Positions 8,248 to 16,625 of a stretch of 64,000 nt of DNA are shown piece by piece. A model generated the notes under the pieces. The model made no database searches. It worked only from the letters and a program-made list of their open reading frames with translations, and was not told where the DNA came from. A program made the position numbers and the translations under genes. This stretch comes from Actinopolyspora lacussalsi subsp. righensis (GTDB lineage: Bacteria; Actinomycetota; Actinomycetes; Mycobacteriales; Pseudonocardiaceae). Each line of letters begins with the position of its first letter. The stretch's first letter is position 1. Where the stretch lies: positions 186,001-250,000 of the forward strand of contig NZ_FPAT01000007.1 in the NCBI RefSeq assembly GCF_900116555.1. Reading direction: 5' to 3'.

Positions 8248-8335
8248 GTCGGGTCGGCGGAACCTGCCGCGGCCTATCGCTCCGGCAGGACCGACGTCGA
8301 GCGAGTACTACACCACGTCGGTCCTTTCCGGCGAG
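8248..8335 (-). repeat. Dispersed extragenic element, copy 1 (full length)
   Basis: On the minus strand this reads as a hairpin followed by a conserved tail. The arms are at 8287-8297 and 8315-8325 (11-bp perfect inverted repeat, 17-base loop containing GTAGTAC). The tail ends in GGTTCCGCC near 8254-8262. The same layout occurs at 41793-41882 on the plus strand. It lies in the gap between the DUF4291 gene and the GntP gene. Confidence 0.65.
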
Positions 8336-8471
8336 TCGTTTCTCTCCCACGAGAACCGGGTCCGGCCCTGGTTCGTCCGGTTCGCGCCGGATTTCTCGTG
8401 GTGCACCGACCCCGGTGCACCACGCCCCGACGAATCGATCGGCCGCGCCGTCCGGTGAGCCCGGACCGGGA

Positions 8472-9869
8472 TCAGGCGAACGCGCTGATGAGCAGCACCA
8501 GGAGGAAACCGGTGCCGCCGACCAGCGTGGCCATCACGGTCCACGTCTTGAGCGTGGTGCTCACATCGAGGCCGAGGAAACGTCCCACCAGCCAGAACCC
8601 CGAGTCGTTGACGTGCGACAGCACCATCGATCCGCACGCGATCGCCAGCACGAGCAGCGCCAGGTACAGCGCGGAGAGCCCCTCGACAGCCGCGACCGTC
8701 GGCGCGAGAAGCCCGGCGGTGGTGGTCAGCGCCACCGTGGCCGAACCCTGTGCCACGCGCAGCCCGGTCGCGATCACGAACGCGGCCACTATCAGCGGGA
8801 ATCCGGCCGCGTTGAGCGTTTCGGCGAGCGCGTCGCCGATTCCGCTGGCCTGGAGCACGCTTCCGAACATCCCACCGGCGCCGGTGATGAGGATGATCGC
8901 GCACACCGGCCCGAGCGCTCCGTTGACGATCCGCTCCACGTTCGTCCGGGATCGTCCGCGTCCGAACACGACGATGCTGACGATCGCGGTGGTCAACAGC
9001 GCGATCGGTGTCTCCCCGAGCAGCAGCAGCGGACGCGCCCACGCCGCGTCCGAGTCGACCGCTCCCACCGTTCGAAGTGTCTCCAGCCCAGTGTGCAGGA
9101 AGATCATCACCAGCGGCAGCAGCAGTACCGCGAGGACGGTGCCGAACCGGGGGAGCGGAGCGGCCTCCTCCGAACCCGCCGTGTCCTGGTCCACTTCGGA
9201 TGAAGCGCCCAGCACCGGCACCGGCACGTCGATACGGGGACCGATGAACTTGGAGAAGACGTACGAGCCCACGTACCAGGACGGCACGGCCACGAGCAGA
9301 CCGAGCAGCAGCACGAGGCCGACGTCGGCTCCGAGGAGCTCGGAAGCCGCCACCGGGCCGGGGTGTGGTGGGACCAGGGCGTGCATCGCCAGGAAACCCC
9401 CGGCCGTGGGGAGGGCGTACAGCAGCAACGAGCCGCCGAACCGTCGCGCCACGCTGAATACGATCGGGAGGAGCACCACGAAGGCGGCGTCGAAGAAGAT
9501 GGGGAAACCGAACAGCAGGGAGGCGAACCCCAGAGCGAGCGGAGCCCGTCGCGGGCCGAACCGGTTGATCAACGTGTCGGCCAGGACCCGTGCACCGCCG
9601 CTGATCTCCAGCAGTCGCCCGATCATGGCTCCCAGGCCGACCAGCAGCCCCACGTTCGCCAGCGTGTCGCCGAATCCGGTGAGCAGCGTGTCCACCAGTT
9701 CGTCGAAAGGTATCCGTGTCGCCAGCCCGACGAGCAGACTGACCAGCACCAACGAGATGAAGGCGTGCAGTTTGAACCGCACGATCAGTAACAGCAGCAG
9801 GGCCACCGCGGCGACCGCTATCGCCAGCAGCGGGATGATTCCGTAGACGGGCTCCGTCGTCGTTTCCAC
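8472..9869 (-). CDS. GntP family permease, probable pentonate/gluconate:H+ symporter
   Basis: The product is 465 residues with 12 or more hydrophobic segments, an integral membrane carrier. GTG 9869 was chosen because GAGGAG lies just upstream; the open frame extends to 10073 without protein-like sequence. Family features include FPIFFDAAFVVLLPI and HALVPPHPGPVAASELLGAD in the first half and VNDSGFWLVGRFLG near the end, as in gluconate permeases. It is the last gene of the operon encoding the pentonate enzymes, so the substrate is more likely a sugar acid such as xylonate or arabinonate than gluconate. This is inference from context. Confidence 0.88.
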   Translation of the reverse strand: METTTEPVYGIIPLLAIAVAAVALLLLLIVRFKLHAFISLVLVSLLVGLATRIPFDELVDTLLTGFGDTLANVGLLVGLGAMIGRLLEISGGARVLADTLINRFGPRRAPLALGFASLLFGFPIFFDAAFVVLLPIVFSVARRFGGSLLLYALPTAGGFLAMHALVPPHPGPVAASELLGADVGLVLLLGLLVAVPSWYVGSYVFSKFIGPRIDVPVPVLGASSEVDQDTAGSEEAAPLPRFGTVLAVLLLPLVMIFLHTGLETLRTVGAVDSDAAWARPLLLLGETPIALLTTAIVSIVVFGRGRSRTNVERIVNGALGPVCAIILITGAGGMFGSVLQASGIGDALAETLNAAGFPLIVAAFVIATGLRVAQGSATVALTTTAGLLAPTVAAVEGLSALYLALLVLAIACGSMVLSHVNDSGFWLVGRFLGLDVSTTLKTWTVMATLVGGTGFLLVLLISAFA

Positions 9870-10014
9870 GGGAAGCTCCTCGATGCGGGTTTCCTCGAAA
9901 CCGGTGGCGGCGCGCATCGCCGGAAGCGGTTTCAAAAGGGGTGGGGATGCGGCGCGCGAGCCGCCGAGGGTGCTCGCGCGCGGTTGAACGCGGGACGGGG
10001 GCGTCCCGGGGCCG

Positions 10015-11736
10015 TCAGTGGGACTGCCGCGCCACCGTCGGGCCGCTGGAGCCGACCAGGAAGTCGAGATCACAGCCTTGGTCGGCCTGCAGGACGTGCT
10101 CGGTGTAGAGCTTCACCCAGCCGCGCTCCTCCTGCCGCGGGGTGGGGTGCCGCTCGGAACGCCGACGGGCGAGTTCCTCGTCGGGTACGTCGAGGTGCAG
10201 CCGCCGGGAGGCCACGTCGAGTTCGATCCAGTCACCGCTCCGCACCAGCGCGAGCGGTCCGCCCACGGCGGACTCGGGGCATACGTGCAGTATCACGGTT
10301 CCGTAGGCGGTTCCGCTCATGCGTGCGTCGGAGATGCGCACCATGTCGTCCACGCCCCGCTCGGCGAGTTTGCGGGGAACGGTGAGGTTGCCGACCTCGG
10401 GCATTCCGGGGTAGCCGCGTGGTCCGGAGTTCCGCAGCACGAGCACCGTGTCCGCGTCCACGTCCAGCTCGGGGTCGTCGACGACGGCGTCGTACTCCTC
10501 GATGCTGTCGAACACCAGCGCCCTGCCCCGGTGGTTCGCGAGCTCGGGGGAGACCGCGGACTGCTTGACGACCGCTCCGTTCGGGGCGAGGTTGCCGTGC
10601 AGCACCGCGGTCCCCGCGCCGAGACCGAGCGGCTCCGCACGCGGGTGGATGACTTCGGTGCCGGGCACCCGCTCCCCGCCGGACGCAGCCTCGACGAGCC
10701 CGCGCCCGGTGACCGTGATCGCCCGTTCGTCCAGCAGATCGGTCAGCTCGGCCAGGACGGCGGGCAGCCCACCCGCGTAGTAGAAGTCCTCCATCAGGTA
10801 CTCGCCCGAGGGCTGCAGGTTCGCCAACCACGGCACGTCGCGACTGATCGCGTCCAGGTCGTCCAGCGTCAGCGGGAGTCCCACCCTGCCCGCGATGGCC
10901 AGCAGGTGGACCACGGCGTTGGTGGATCCGCCCAGCGCCGCGTTGGCGACCACCGCGTTGCGCATCGCGGGTTCGGTCACGACTCTGCTGAGTCGCAGGT
11001 CCTCGCCGACCATCTCGACGATCCGCTGTCCGGCGCGCTGCGCGGTGGCGTAGCGGCGGGAGTCCACGGCCGGTATCGCGGCGGACCCCGGGAGCGAGAG
11101 GCCCATAGCCTCGGTCAGGCAGGCCATGGTGGATGCGGTGCCCATCGTCATGCAGTGCCCGTTGCTCCGGGACATGCCCGACTCGGCGGCCAGGTAGTCC
11201 TGTTTGCTCATCCTGCCCGCGTTGACGTCCTGCGTGAACTGCCACACGGCCGTTCCCGAACCGATGTCGCAGCCTCGGAACTTGCCGTTGAGCATGGGGC
11301 CGCCCGTGACCACCAGGCTGGGCAGGTCCACGCTGGCCGCTCCCATGATCGACCCGGGGGTCGTCTTGTCGCACCCGGTCAGCAGCACCGTTCCGTCCAT
11401 GGGGTTGCCGCGCAGCGACTCCTCCACGTCCATCGACAGCAGGTTGCGGAAGAGCATGGCCGTGGGGCGCAGCAGTGTCTCGCCGAGCGACATCGTCGGG
11501 AACTCCACGGGAAATCCGCCCGCCTGCCAGACTCCCTGCTTGACGCTCTCGGCCAGCCTTCGCAGGTGCGCGTTGCACGGTGTGAACTCCGAGAAGGTGT
11601 TGCAGATCCCGATGACCGGACGTCCGTCGAAGACCTCGTCGGTGAACCCCTGGGCCCGCATCCACGAGCGGTGGAGGAAACCGCCCCTGCCGCTCTCGCC
11701 GAACCAGTGCCTGCTGCGGTTGTCCTCGTCGTTCAT
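10015..11736 (-). CDS. IlvD/Edd family dehydratase, probable pentonate (xylonate/L-arabinonate) dehydratase
   Basis: The product is 573 residues and should convert a pentonate to 2-keto-3-deoxypentonate using an Fe-S cluster and Mg2+. Family motifs are visible: CNTFSEFTPCNAHL, LLTGCDKTTPG, GHCMTMGTASTMACLTEA, ANAALGGSTNAVVHL, and SDARMSGTAYG near the C-terminus, with Cys residues placed as cluster ligands. Within the family this is nearer the sugar-acid dehydratases than IlvD; the operon supports that. The start ATG overlaps the stop of the semialdehyde dehydrogenase by ATGA. Which pentonate is used is not determined. Confidence 0.88.
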   Translation of the reverse strand: MNDEDNRSRHWFGESGRGGFLHRSWMRAQGFTDEVFDGRPVIGICNTFSEFTPCNAHLRRLAESVKQGVWQAGGFPVEFPTMSLGETLLRPTAMLFRNLLSMDVEESLRGNPMDGTVLLTGCDKTTPGSIMGAASVDLPSLVVTGGPMLNGKFRGCDIGSGTAVWQFTQDVNAGRMSKQDYLAAESGMSRSNGHCMTMGTASTMACLTEAMGLSLPGSAAIPAVDSRRYATAQRAGQRIVEMVGEDLRLSRVVTEPAMRNAVVANAALGGSTNAVVHLLAIAGRVGLPLTLDDLDAISRDVPWLANLQPSGEYLMEDFYYAGGLPAVLAELTDLLDERAITVTGRGLVEAASGGERVPGTEVIHPRAEPLGLGAGTAVLHGNLAPNGAVVKQSAVSPELANHRGRALVFDSIEEYDAVVDDPELDVDADTVLVLRNSGPRGYPGMPEVGNLTVPRKLAERGVDDMVRISDARMSGTAYGTVILHVCPESAVGGPLALVRSGDWIELDVASRRLHLDVPDEELARRRSERHPTPRQEERGWVKLYTEHVLQADQGCDLDFLVGSSGPTVARQSH

Positions 11737-13229
11737 AACGGCCTCCTGACCGGGGACGTGCTCCGCTCACCGTCGACGAGGCGGGGCAGCCCGAGCGGGT
11801 TGTGGTCCGCCAGCTCCTCCGGGAGCAGTGGTTGGGGGGTGGACTGGAAGCACACCGGACGCAGGAACCGCCGCAGCGCCGTGGTGCCGACGGAGGTGTG
11901 CACCGAACCGGTGGTGGCGGGGTGGGGGCCGCCGTGGTGCATGGCCGCCGTGACCGCGACCCCGGTCGGCCAGCCGTTGAACACCACCCGGCCGACCCGT
12001 TCGCGCAGCACTTCCAGCAGCGGAGGAACCACCTCGTTGTCCGGGTCGGACAGTTGTTCGGCCTCGCAGTGGAGGGTGGCGGTGAGGTTTCCCGTGAACG
12101 CCTCGGCGGCCTCTCGCAGTTCCGCGAGGTTCTCGTAGGTCACCACGATCGAGGTGGGGCCGAAGCATTCGGTGAGCGCGGAGTCGGAATTGGCCAGCAG
12201 TTCCGGCACGGTGGTTTCGAGCAGCGTGGCGGGTACCCGCTCGTCCGCCGGAGCGCCGGTGGCCAGCACTCGCATTCCGGGGACGGTGGTCAACCGCTCG
12301 CGTTCGGCGGCGTACGCGTCCCTGATCCGCTCGTTGAGCATCGCGGCGGGAGCCGACCGCTCCACCGCGTCGACGATGCGCTGCCGTTCGCCGTGCCCCG
12401 AGGGCAGGAACAGCAGACCGGGTTTGGTGCAGAACTGTCCCGCGCCGAGGGTGAAGGACGCCACGTACCCGTCGACGATCTCGGGGCCGCGTGCGCGCAG
12501 CGCGGCGGGGGTGACGAACACGGGGTTGAGGCTGCCCAGCTCGCCGTAGAAGGGGATCGGGTCGGGCCTGGAGTTCACCGCGTCCAGCAGTGCTTTTCCG
12601 CCCGCCGCCGAGCCGGTGAACGTGGCCGCCTTGACCCGCGGATCGGTCAACGCGCGCAGGCCGGCGTCTTGCCCGTGCACCACCGCGAGAGCGCCTTCGG
12701 GGGCCCCGGAGGCGCGGAGCGCTCCGGCGAGGAGCTCGCCGATGCGTTCGGACAGCCGTGGGTGTCCGGGGTGCGCTTTGACCACGACCGGACATCCCGC
12801 TGCCAGCGCCGAGGCGGTGTCACCGCCCGGGACGCTGAAGGCGAACGGGAAGTTGCTCGCGCCGAACACCACGACCGGTCCGAGCGGAACGAGCATCCGC
12901 CGCAGATCGGGCCTGCCGTTCTCGGTCGCCGTGTCGATGACGGGTTCCAGGTACCCGCCGTCCTCGAGTGCCGCGGCGAACATCCTGAGTTGTCCGCTGG
13001 ACCTGCCCACCTCGCCGGTGAGGCGGGGGCGCGGCAGCGCCGTCTCGCTCTCGGCCAGCGAGACGAGCTCCTCGGTCGCGGCGTCCAGCGCGTCCGCCGC
13101 CGCCCGGAGCAGCAGGGCCCTTTCGGAGGGACGCAGCGCGGCGAGCGGTCCGGCCGCCTCGCGCGCGGCGCCGAGCGTTCGTTCGAGTTCGGGGAGGTCT
13201 GTTTCCTCCGGGGTGGTGGCCGTGGTCAT
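11733..13229 (-). CDS. Aldehyde dehydrogenase, probable alpha-ketoglutarate semialdehyde dehydrogenase
   Basis: The product is 498 residues and is expected to oxidise 2,5-dioxopentanoate to 2-oxoglutarate with NAD(P)+. The ALDH fold is clear: VVVFGASNFPFAFS, ATFTGSAAGGKAL, the general base in GELGSLNP, and the catalytic Cys in GAGQFCTKPG. The truncated NADP+-type pattern matches the KGSA-dehydrogenase branch. It is sandwiched by overlaps: TGATG with the FAH gene upstream and ATGA with the dehydratase downstream, so the three are translated as a coupled unit. It is the last step of a Weimberg-type pathway. Confidence 0.88.
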   Translation of the reverse strand: MTTATTPEETDLPELERTLGAAREAAGPLAALRPSERALLLRAAADALDAATEELVSLAESETALPRPRLTGEVGRSSGQLRMFAAALEDGGYLEPVIDTATENGRPDLRRMLVPLGPVVVFGASNFPFAFSVPGGDTASALAAGCPVVVKAHPGHPRLSERIGELLAGALRASGAPEGALAVVHGQDAGLRALTDPRVKAATFTGSAAGGKALLDAVNSRPDPIPFYGELGSLNPVFVTPAALRARGPEIVDGYVASFTLGAGQFCTKPGLLFLPSGHGERQRIVDAVERSAPAAMLNERIRDAYAAERERLTTVPGMRVLATGAPADERVPATLLETTVPELLANSDSALTECFGPTSIVVTYENLAELREAAEAFTGNLTATLHCEAEQLSDPDNEVVPPLLEVLRERVGRVVFNGWPTGVAVTAAMHHGGPHPATTGSVHTSVGTTALRRFLRPVCFQSTPQPLLPEELADHNPLGLPRLVDGERSTSPVRRPL

Positions 13230-14134
13230 CACGCCCTCGCTTTCGGTTCGGTGGGGGATTCGGTGAACCAGGAGGTGGTTTCCCGTCCCCGAACGACGTG
13301 GTTCGACAGCCTCGCCACCTCGTCGATCTCGATCTCGATCAGGTCGTCCGGGGCCAGGGTGAAGTCGAGTTCCGGGATGATCCCGGTGCCGGTGGCGAGC
13401 ACGGCACCGTCCGGGAAGTCGGTCTCGGCGAACAGCGCGTCCACCAGTTCCCGCGGGGTTCGGTGCAGCTTCGCGGTGGAGGTCTCCCCGCGCCACACCT
13501 CGTTCCCGTCCCGTCGCACGGTCATGCTGATGCGCAGGTCGGTGGGGTCCTCCACCTGCCAGATCGGCCTGATGCCCGCGCTGAGTCCGCAGCTGCCGTT
13601 GTAGACCTTGGCCTGCGGCAGGTAGAGCGGGTTCTCCCCTTCCAGGGAGCGTGAGCTCATGTCGTTGCACGCGGTCAGACCGACGATCTCGCCGTGGCTG
13701 TTGACGACCAGCGCCAGTTCCGGCTCGGGAACGTTGAGTGGCGAGTCCGCGCGGATGGCGACGGGATCACCGTCGGTGACCACGCGCCACGCCGGTGCCT
13801 TGAAGAACAGCTCGGGCCGTGGCGCGTCGTAGACGTGCAGGTAGACGGTGCCCGCCTCGCTCTCCTCCACGCGGGCGCCCCGAGACCGTTCGTAGGTCAC
13901 GCCGCTCGCCCAGACCTCGGTGCGGCCGTCGACGGGAGGAAGTAGCCGAGCGCCCGATTCGGGCGTGGAGTCGGCGGAGGTGTTCCGCTCCAGGAACTCG
14001 CGGAACTCGGCCGCGGGCAGGCGTAACAGCTCCGCGATGCTTTCCACCGAGGGCAGGGGGGTGACGCGGTCTCCTTCGTGGCGGCCGATGCGGACCGTGC
14101 CCGTCCCGGGATCCACGTAACGAACCAGGTGCAC
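13229..14134 (-). CDS. FAH family protein, probable 2-keto-3-deoxypentonate dehydratase
   Basis: The product is 301 residues from GTG 14134, preceded by AAGGAGAGG. The fumarylacetoacetate-hydrolase fold is indicated by PELFFKAPAWRVV, a metal-binding EPELALVVN with DMSSRSLEGENPLYLPQAKVYNGSCGL, and a C-terminal GTGIIPELDFTLAPDDLIEIEI. In pentonate operons this branch removes a second water from 2-keto-3-deoxypentonate to give 2,5-dioxopentanoate. It is the first gene of the operon and carries the promoter region shared with the divergent IclR gene. Confidence 0.87.
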   Translation of the reverse strand: MHLVRYVDPGTGTVRIGRHEGDRVTPLPSVESIAELLRLPAAEFREFLERNTSADSTPESGARLLPPVDGRTEVWASGVTYERSRGARVEESEAGTVYLHVYDAPRPELFFKAPAWRVVTDGDPVAIRADSPLNVPEPELALVVNSHGEIVGLTACNDMSSRSLEGENPLYLPQAKVYNGSCGLSAGIRPIWQVEDPTDLRISMTVRRDGNEVWRGETSTAKLHRTPRELVDALFAETDFPDGAVLATGTGIIPELDFTLAPDDLIEIEIDEVARLSNHVVRGRETTSWFTESPTEPKARA

Positions 14135-14184
14135 TGCGCCTCTCCTTGAGTTGTTCCGGGCGACCATCACTCGTAATGGTCAAT

Positions 14185-14213
14185 ATGCTGAACGGTAGAC
14201 AGCATGCTGAACG
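14185..14213. promoter_or_regulatory. Paired direct repeat, probable IclR operator
   Basis: ATGCTGAACG occurs at 14185-14194 and again at 14204-14213, 19 bases apart (close to two helical turns), in the 160-base gap between the divergent FAH operon and the IclR gene. Position and spacing suit a regulator dimer or tetramer. No unequivocal -10/-35 pair was identified. Confidence 0.55.
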
Positions 14214-14294
14214 ATATGGGCCGCTGTGATCTGTGTCAATCCGAGGTGGGAAATAGGATGCGGCGCAGGGACCGGCTGAGGAGGAGCACGGATC

Positions 14295-15092
14295 GTGGAG
14301 AACGAATCGGGTCAGGGGGACGGAGACCGCTCTCTCGCGCCCGCGGTTACGCGTGCGGTGGCGGTTCTGGACATGCTCGCCGCGAACCGGGAGGAGTCGT
14401 TCGGGCCGAGCGAGCTCGGCCGGAGGTTGGGGATCGCGAAGTCCTCCGTGTCCAACGTGTGCCACGCCCTCGCGCAGGGAGGGCTGCTGCGGCAGGTGGA
14501 CGGGGAGTACTGCCTCGGCCAGCGGCTGGTGGAGTACGGCGAGGCGTATCTCGCGGGTGTCGACCTCGTCCAGCAGTTCCACGCCGCCTGCCTCGAGCTG
14601 GCCGAGGACGAGGAGGAGACCCTCCAGCTGGCCGTACTCGACGGTTCCGACGTGGTCTACCTGGCACGCAGGGGTGGAGGCCACCCGATCAGGCTGGTCT
14701 CCGAAGTCGGTCGTCACCTGCCCGCGACGTGTACCGCGGTGGGCAAGGCGATGCTCGCCACGCTGAGCGAGCGCGAGCTGGCGGAACGGCTCGGTACGGA
14801 CCAGGAGCTGCCCCGGCTGACCGCGAACAGCGTGCGCACCCGCGCCGAACTGGATTGGCAGCTTTCCGAGATCCGCGCCAGGGGCTACGCCGTCGACGAC
14901 GAGGAAGCGGGCGAGGGCATATTCTGCCTGGCCGGCACGGTCTCGACCCGCAGCGGCACGACCGCCGCGGTCAGCGTCACCCTCCTCAAGGCCCGACACA
15001 GCCGGGAACGTGAGCAGCGACTCGTCGCACTGCTGCGAACGCTCGTGCGGGACCTGGCGGGGCGGCTCGGTTCGACCGGGGTGCGGGGGTAA
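14295..15092 (+). CDS. IclR family transcriptional regulator of the pentonate operon
   Basis: The product is 265 residues from GTG 14295, with AGGAGGA about ten bases upstream. Residues about 15-75 form the winged helix-turn-helix (TRAVAVLDML, SELGRRLGIAKSSVSNVCHAL). The rest is the IclR effector domain with HLPATCTAVGKAMLA and a conserved AGTVSTRSG. It is divergent from the pentonate catabolic operon, so it most likely controls that operon and itself through the repeats at 14185-14213. The effector is presumably a pathway sugar acid. Confidence 0.9.
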   Translation: MENESGQGDGDRSLAPAVTRAVAVLDMLAANREESFGPSELGRRLGIAKSSVSNVCHALAQGGLLRQVDGEYCLGQRLVEYGEAYLAGVDLVQQFHAACLELAEDEEETLQLAVLDGSDVVYLARRGGGHPIRLVSEVGRHLPATCTAVGKAMLATLSERELAERLGTDQELPRLTANSVRTRAELDWQLSEIRARGYAVDDEEAGEGIFCLAGTVSTRSGTTAAVSVTLLKARHSREREQRLVALLRTLVRDLAGRLGSTGVRG

Positions 15093-15376
15093 CGGGATTC
15101 GGCGTCCCCACCGGTCGCCGCTCGGGAAGCGACGTCGAGCTCTCGCACTCGTTGGCTACCTGGATTTCACCCCTGGTGTGTTGACGGCCGACAAGCCCGG
15201 CACGCTGTGCCGGATTTCATCCGCGCCGCTGTTGCGCGGCGGTTCCGGCTTTGTGACCGTGGATCTCGCCGGGCCGCACGGTTGTCGCCTCGCCTCAGCG
15301 GGTAGCCCCGTCGTCCGGCACGGTTCGCCGCTGGTGGGCCGGAACACGACTTCCTCGAGAACCAGGAGCGCACGCG

Positions 15377-16429
15377 GTGTTCGATTTCTCCGAGCTGCGG
15401 CTCCCCGTGATCGCCGCGCCGATGGCGGGCGGACCGTCCACACCGGAACTGGTCGCCGCCGTGGCATCGGCGGGCGGTACCGGTTTCCTGGCGGCGGGCT
15501 ACAAGACCCCGGAAACCCTGCGGGAGCAGATCGAACGGCTGCGCGGCGAGGTCCCGGTCTTCGGCGTCAACCTGTTCGTGCCGGGGCCGCCGTCCGACCG
15601 CGCCGAGGAAGTGGCCGCCTACCTGGCGGAACTGCGCGGCGAGGCCGAGCGCTACGCCGCGAAACTGCCGCAGCCCGACCCGGCCGACCGCGACCGCTTC
15701 GAGGAGAAGCTCGACCTGCTGGAACGCGAACCGGTCCCGATCGTCTCCTTCACGTTTGGCCCGCCGCCCGAGGAGGTGGTGCGGCGGCTGCACCGGGTGG
15801 GCACGCACGTGGTGGCCAGCGTCACCACGGTCGACGAGGCGCTGCACGCCGAACGCAACGGTGCCGACACCCTCACGGTGCAGGGCACCGAGGCGGGCGG
15901 CCACCGCGCGACGTTCCACCCGGACACCCCGGACGACGAGGTGAGCACCCTCGAACTGCTCGTGCGGGTGCGGGCGGCCACCGAGCTGCCGCTGCTCGCG
16001 GCCGGTGGGATCTCCGACGGCATCGACATCGCCAACGCGCTGCGGGCGGGGGCCACGGCGGTGCAGCTGGGAACCGCCTTCCTGCGCTGCCCCGAGGCCG
16101 GGACGAACGGGCCGCACAAGGACGCGCTGATCGATCCGCGCTTCGCCGAGACCGCCGTGACCAGGGCGTTCTCGGGCAGGAACGCGCGCGGGCTGCGCAA
16201 CCGGTTCATCGCCGAGCACGACGCCATAGCCCCGGCCGCGTACCCGGAGGTCAACCAGCTCACCAAACCGCTGCGCGCCGCCGCGGCAGCGCAGGCCGAC
16301 CAGGACGGGCTGGCGCTGTGGGCGGGGACCGGCTACCGCGAAGCGGGTGATGACCCGGCCGGGCGAATCGCCACTCGGCTGTGGGAGGAGGCCGGGAGCC
16401 CGGTTCCCGGCGATTTCGCGAGAAATTGA
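15377..16429 (+). CDS. Nitronate monooxygenase (2-nitropropane dioxygenase family)
   Basis: The product is 350 residues, an FMN-dependent TIM-barrel enzyme that oxidises alkyl nitronates such as propionate-3-nitronate. Visible features are LRLPVIAAPMAGGPSTPELVAAV at the N-terminus, ADTLTVQGTEAGGHRATF carrying the phosphate/base motif, LPLLAAGGISDG, and AGATAVQLGTAFLRCPE. GTG 15377 has CAGGAG upstream. The last four codons (FARN and stop) coincide with the start of the direct repeat 16418-16520, so the native C-terminus may have been altered by recombination. The 284 bases upstream contain no gene. Confidence 0.9.
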   Translation: MFDFSELRLPVIAAPMAGGPSTPELVAAVASAGGTGFLAAGYKTPETLREQIERLRGEVPVFGVNLFVPGPPSDRAEEVAAYLAELRGEAERYAAKLPQPDPADRDRFEEKLDLLEREPVPIVSFTFGPPPEEVVRRLHRVGTHVVASVTTVDEALHAERNGADTLTVQGTEAGGHRATFHPDTPDDEVSTLELLVRVRAATELPLLAAGGISDGIDIANALRAGATAVQLGTAFLRCPEAGTNGPHKDALIDPRFAETAVTRAFSGRNARGLRNRFIAEHDAIAPAAYPEVNQLTKPLRAAAAAQADQDGLALWAGTGYREAGDDPAGRIATRLWEEAGSPVPGDFARN

Positions 16430-16520
16430 CGGCGCCCTCCGGGCCGGGGTGGCTACCGGGGACGCCGTCATGGGCCGTGGTGTTTGGTGGTCAGTGGAAG
16501 CGGTTGGTCTTGAGGGCGGT
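16418..16520. repeat. Direct repeat, left copy, flanking the DUF397/Imm1 patch
   Basis: This stretch (starting GCGAGAAATTGA and running into the 3' end of a DUF397 gene) recurs at 19451-19547 with high identity, including ACCGGGGACGCC and GTGGTCAGTGGAAGCGGTTGGT. The two copies enclose about 3 kb of accessory genes. Confidence 0.7.
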
Positions 16521-16560
16521 GCGGTTCTTGGTGGCGCGGAGGGCCGCGCCGTGGGCTAGG
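16491..16560 (-). pseudogene. DUF397 gene remnant with internal deletion
   Basis: On the minus strand this carries the end of a DUF397 gene (TCA stop at 16491-16493, then the codons for ALKTNRFH-like sequence) joined directly to the segment encoding DGAA-RDTKNR. About 48 bases between them, present in the intact copies, are missing, at a GCGGT microhomology. The 5' half is absent. It is clearly related to the gene at 19518-19706. Confidence 0.7.
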
Positions 16561-16625
16561 TGAAGTCGGCGCACGCGCCGATCCAGGTAGGAAGCAGCTG
16601 ATCACCGCCGCCAAGCTCATCGGGG

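Noticed and set aside
10018-13604. Long plus-strand frames opposite the pentonate dehydratase and aldehyde dehydrogenase
   Set aside because: Antisense shadows; the minus-strand genes carry intact catalytic motifs and overlapping start/stop junctions.
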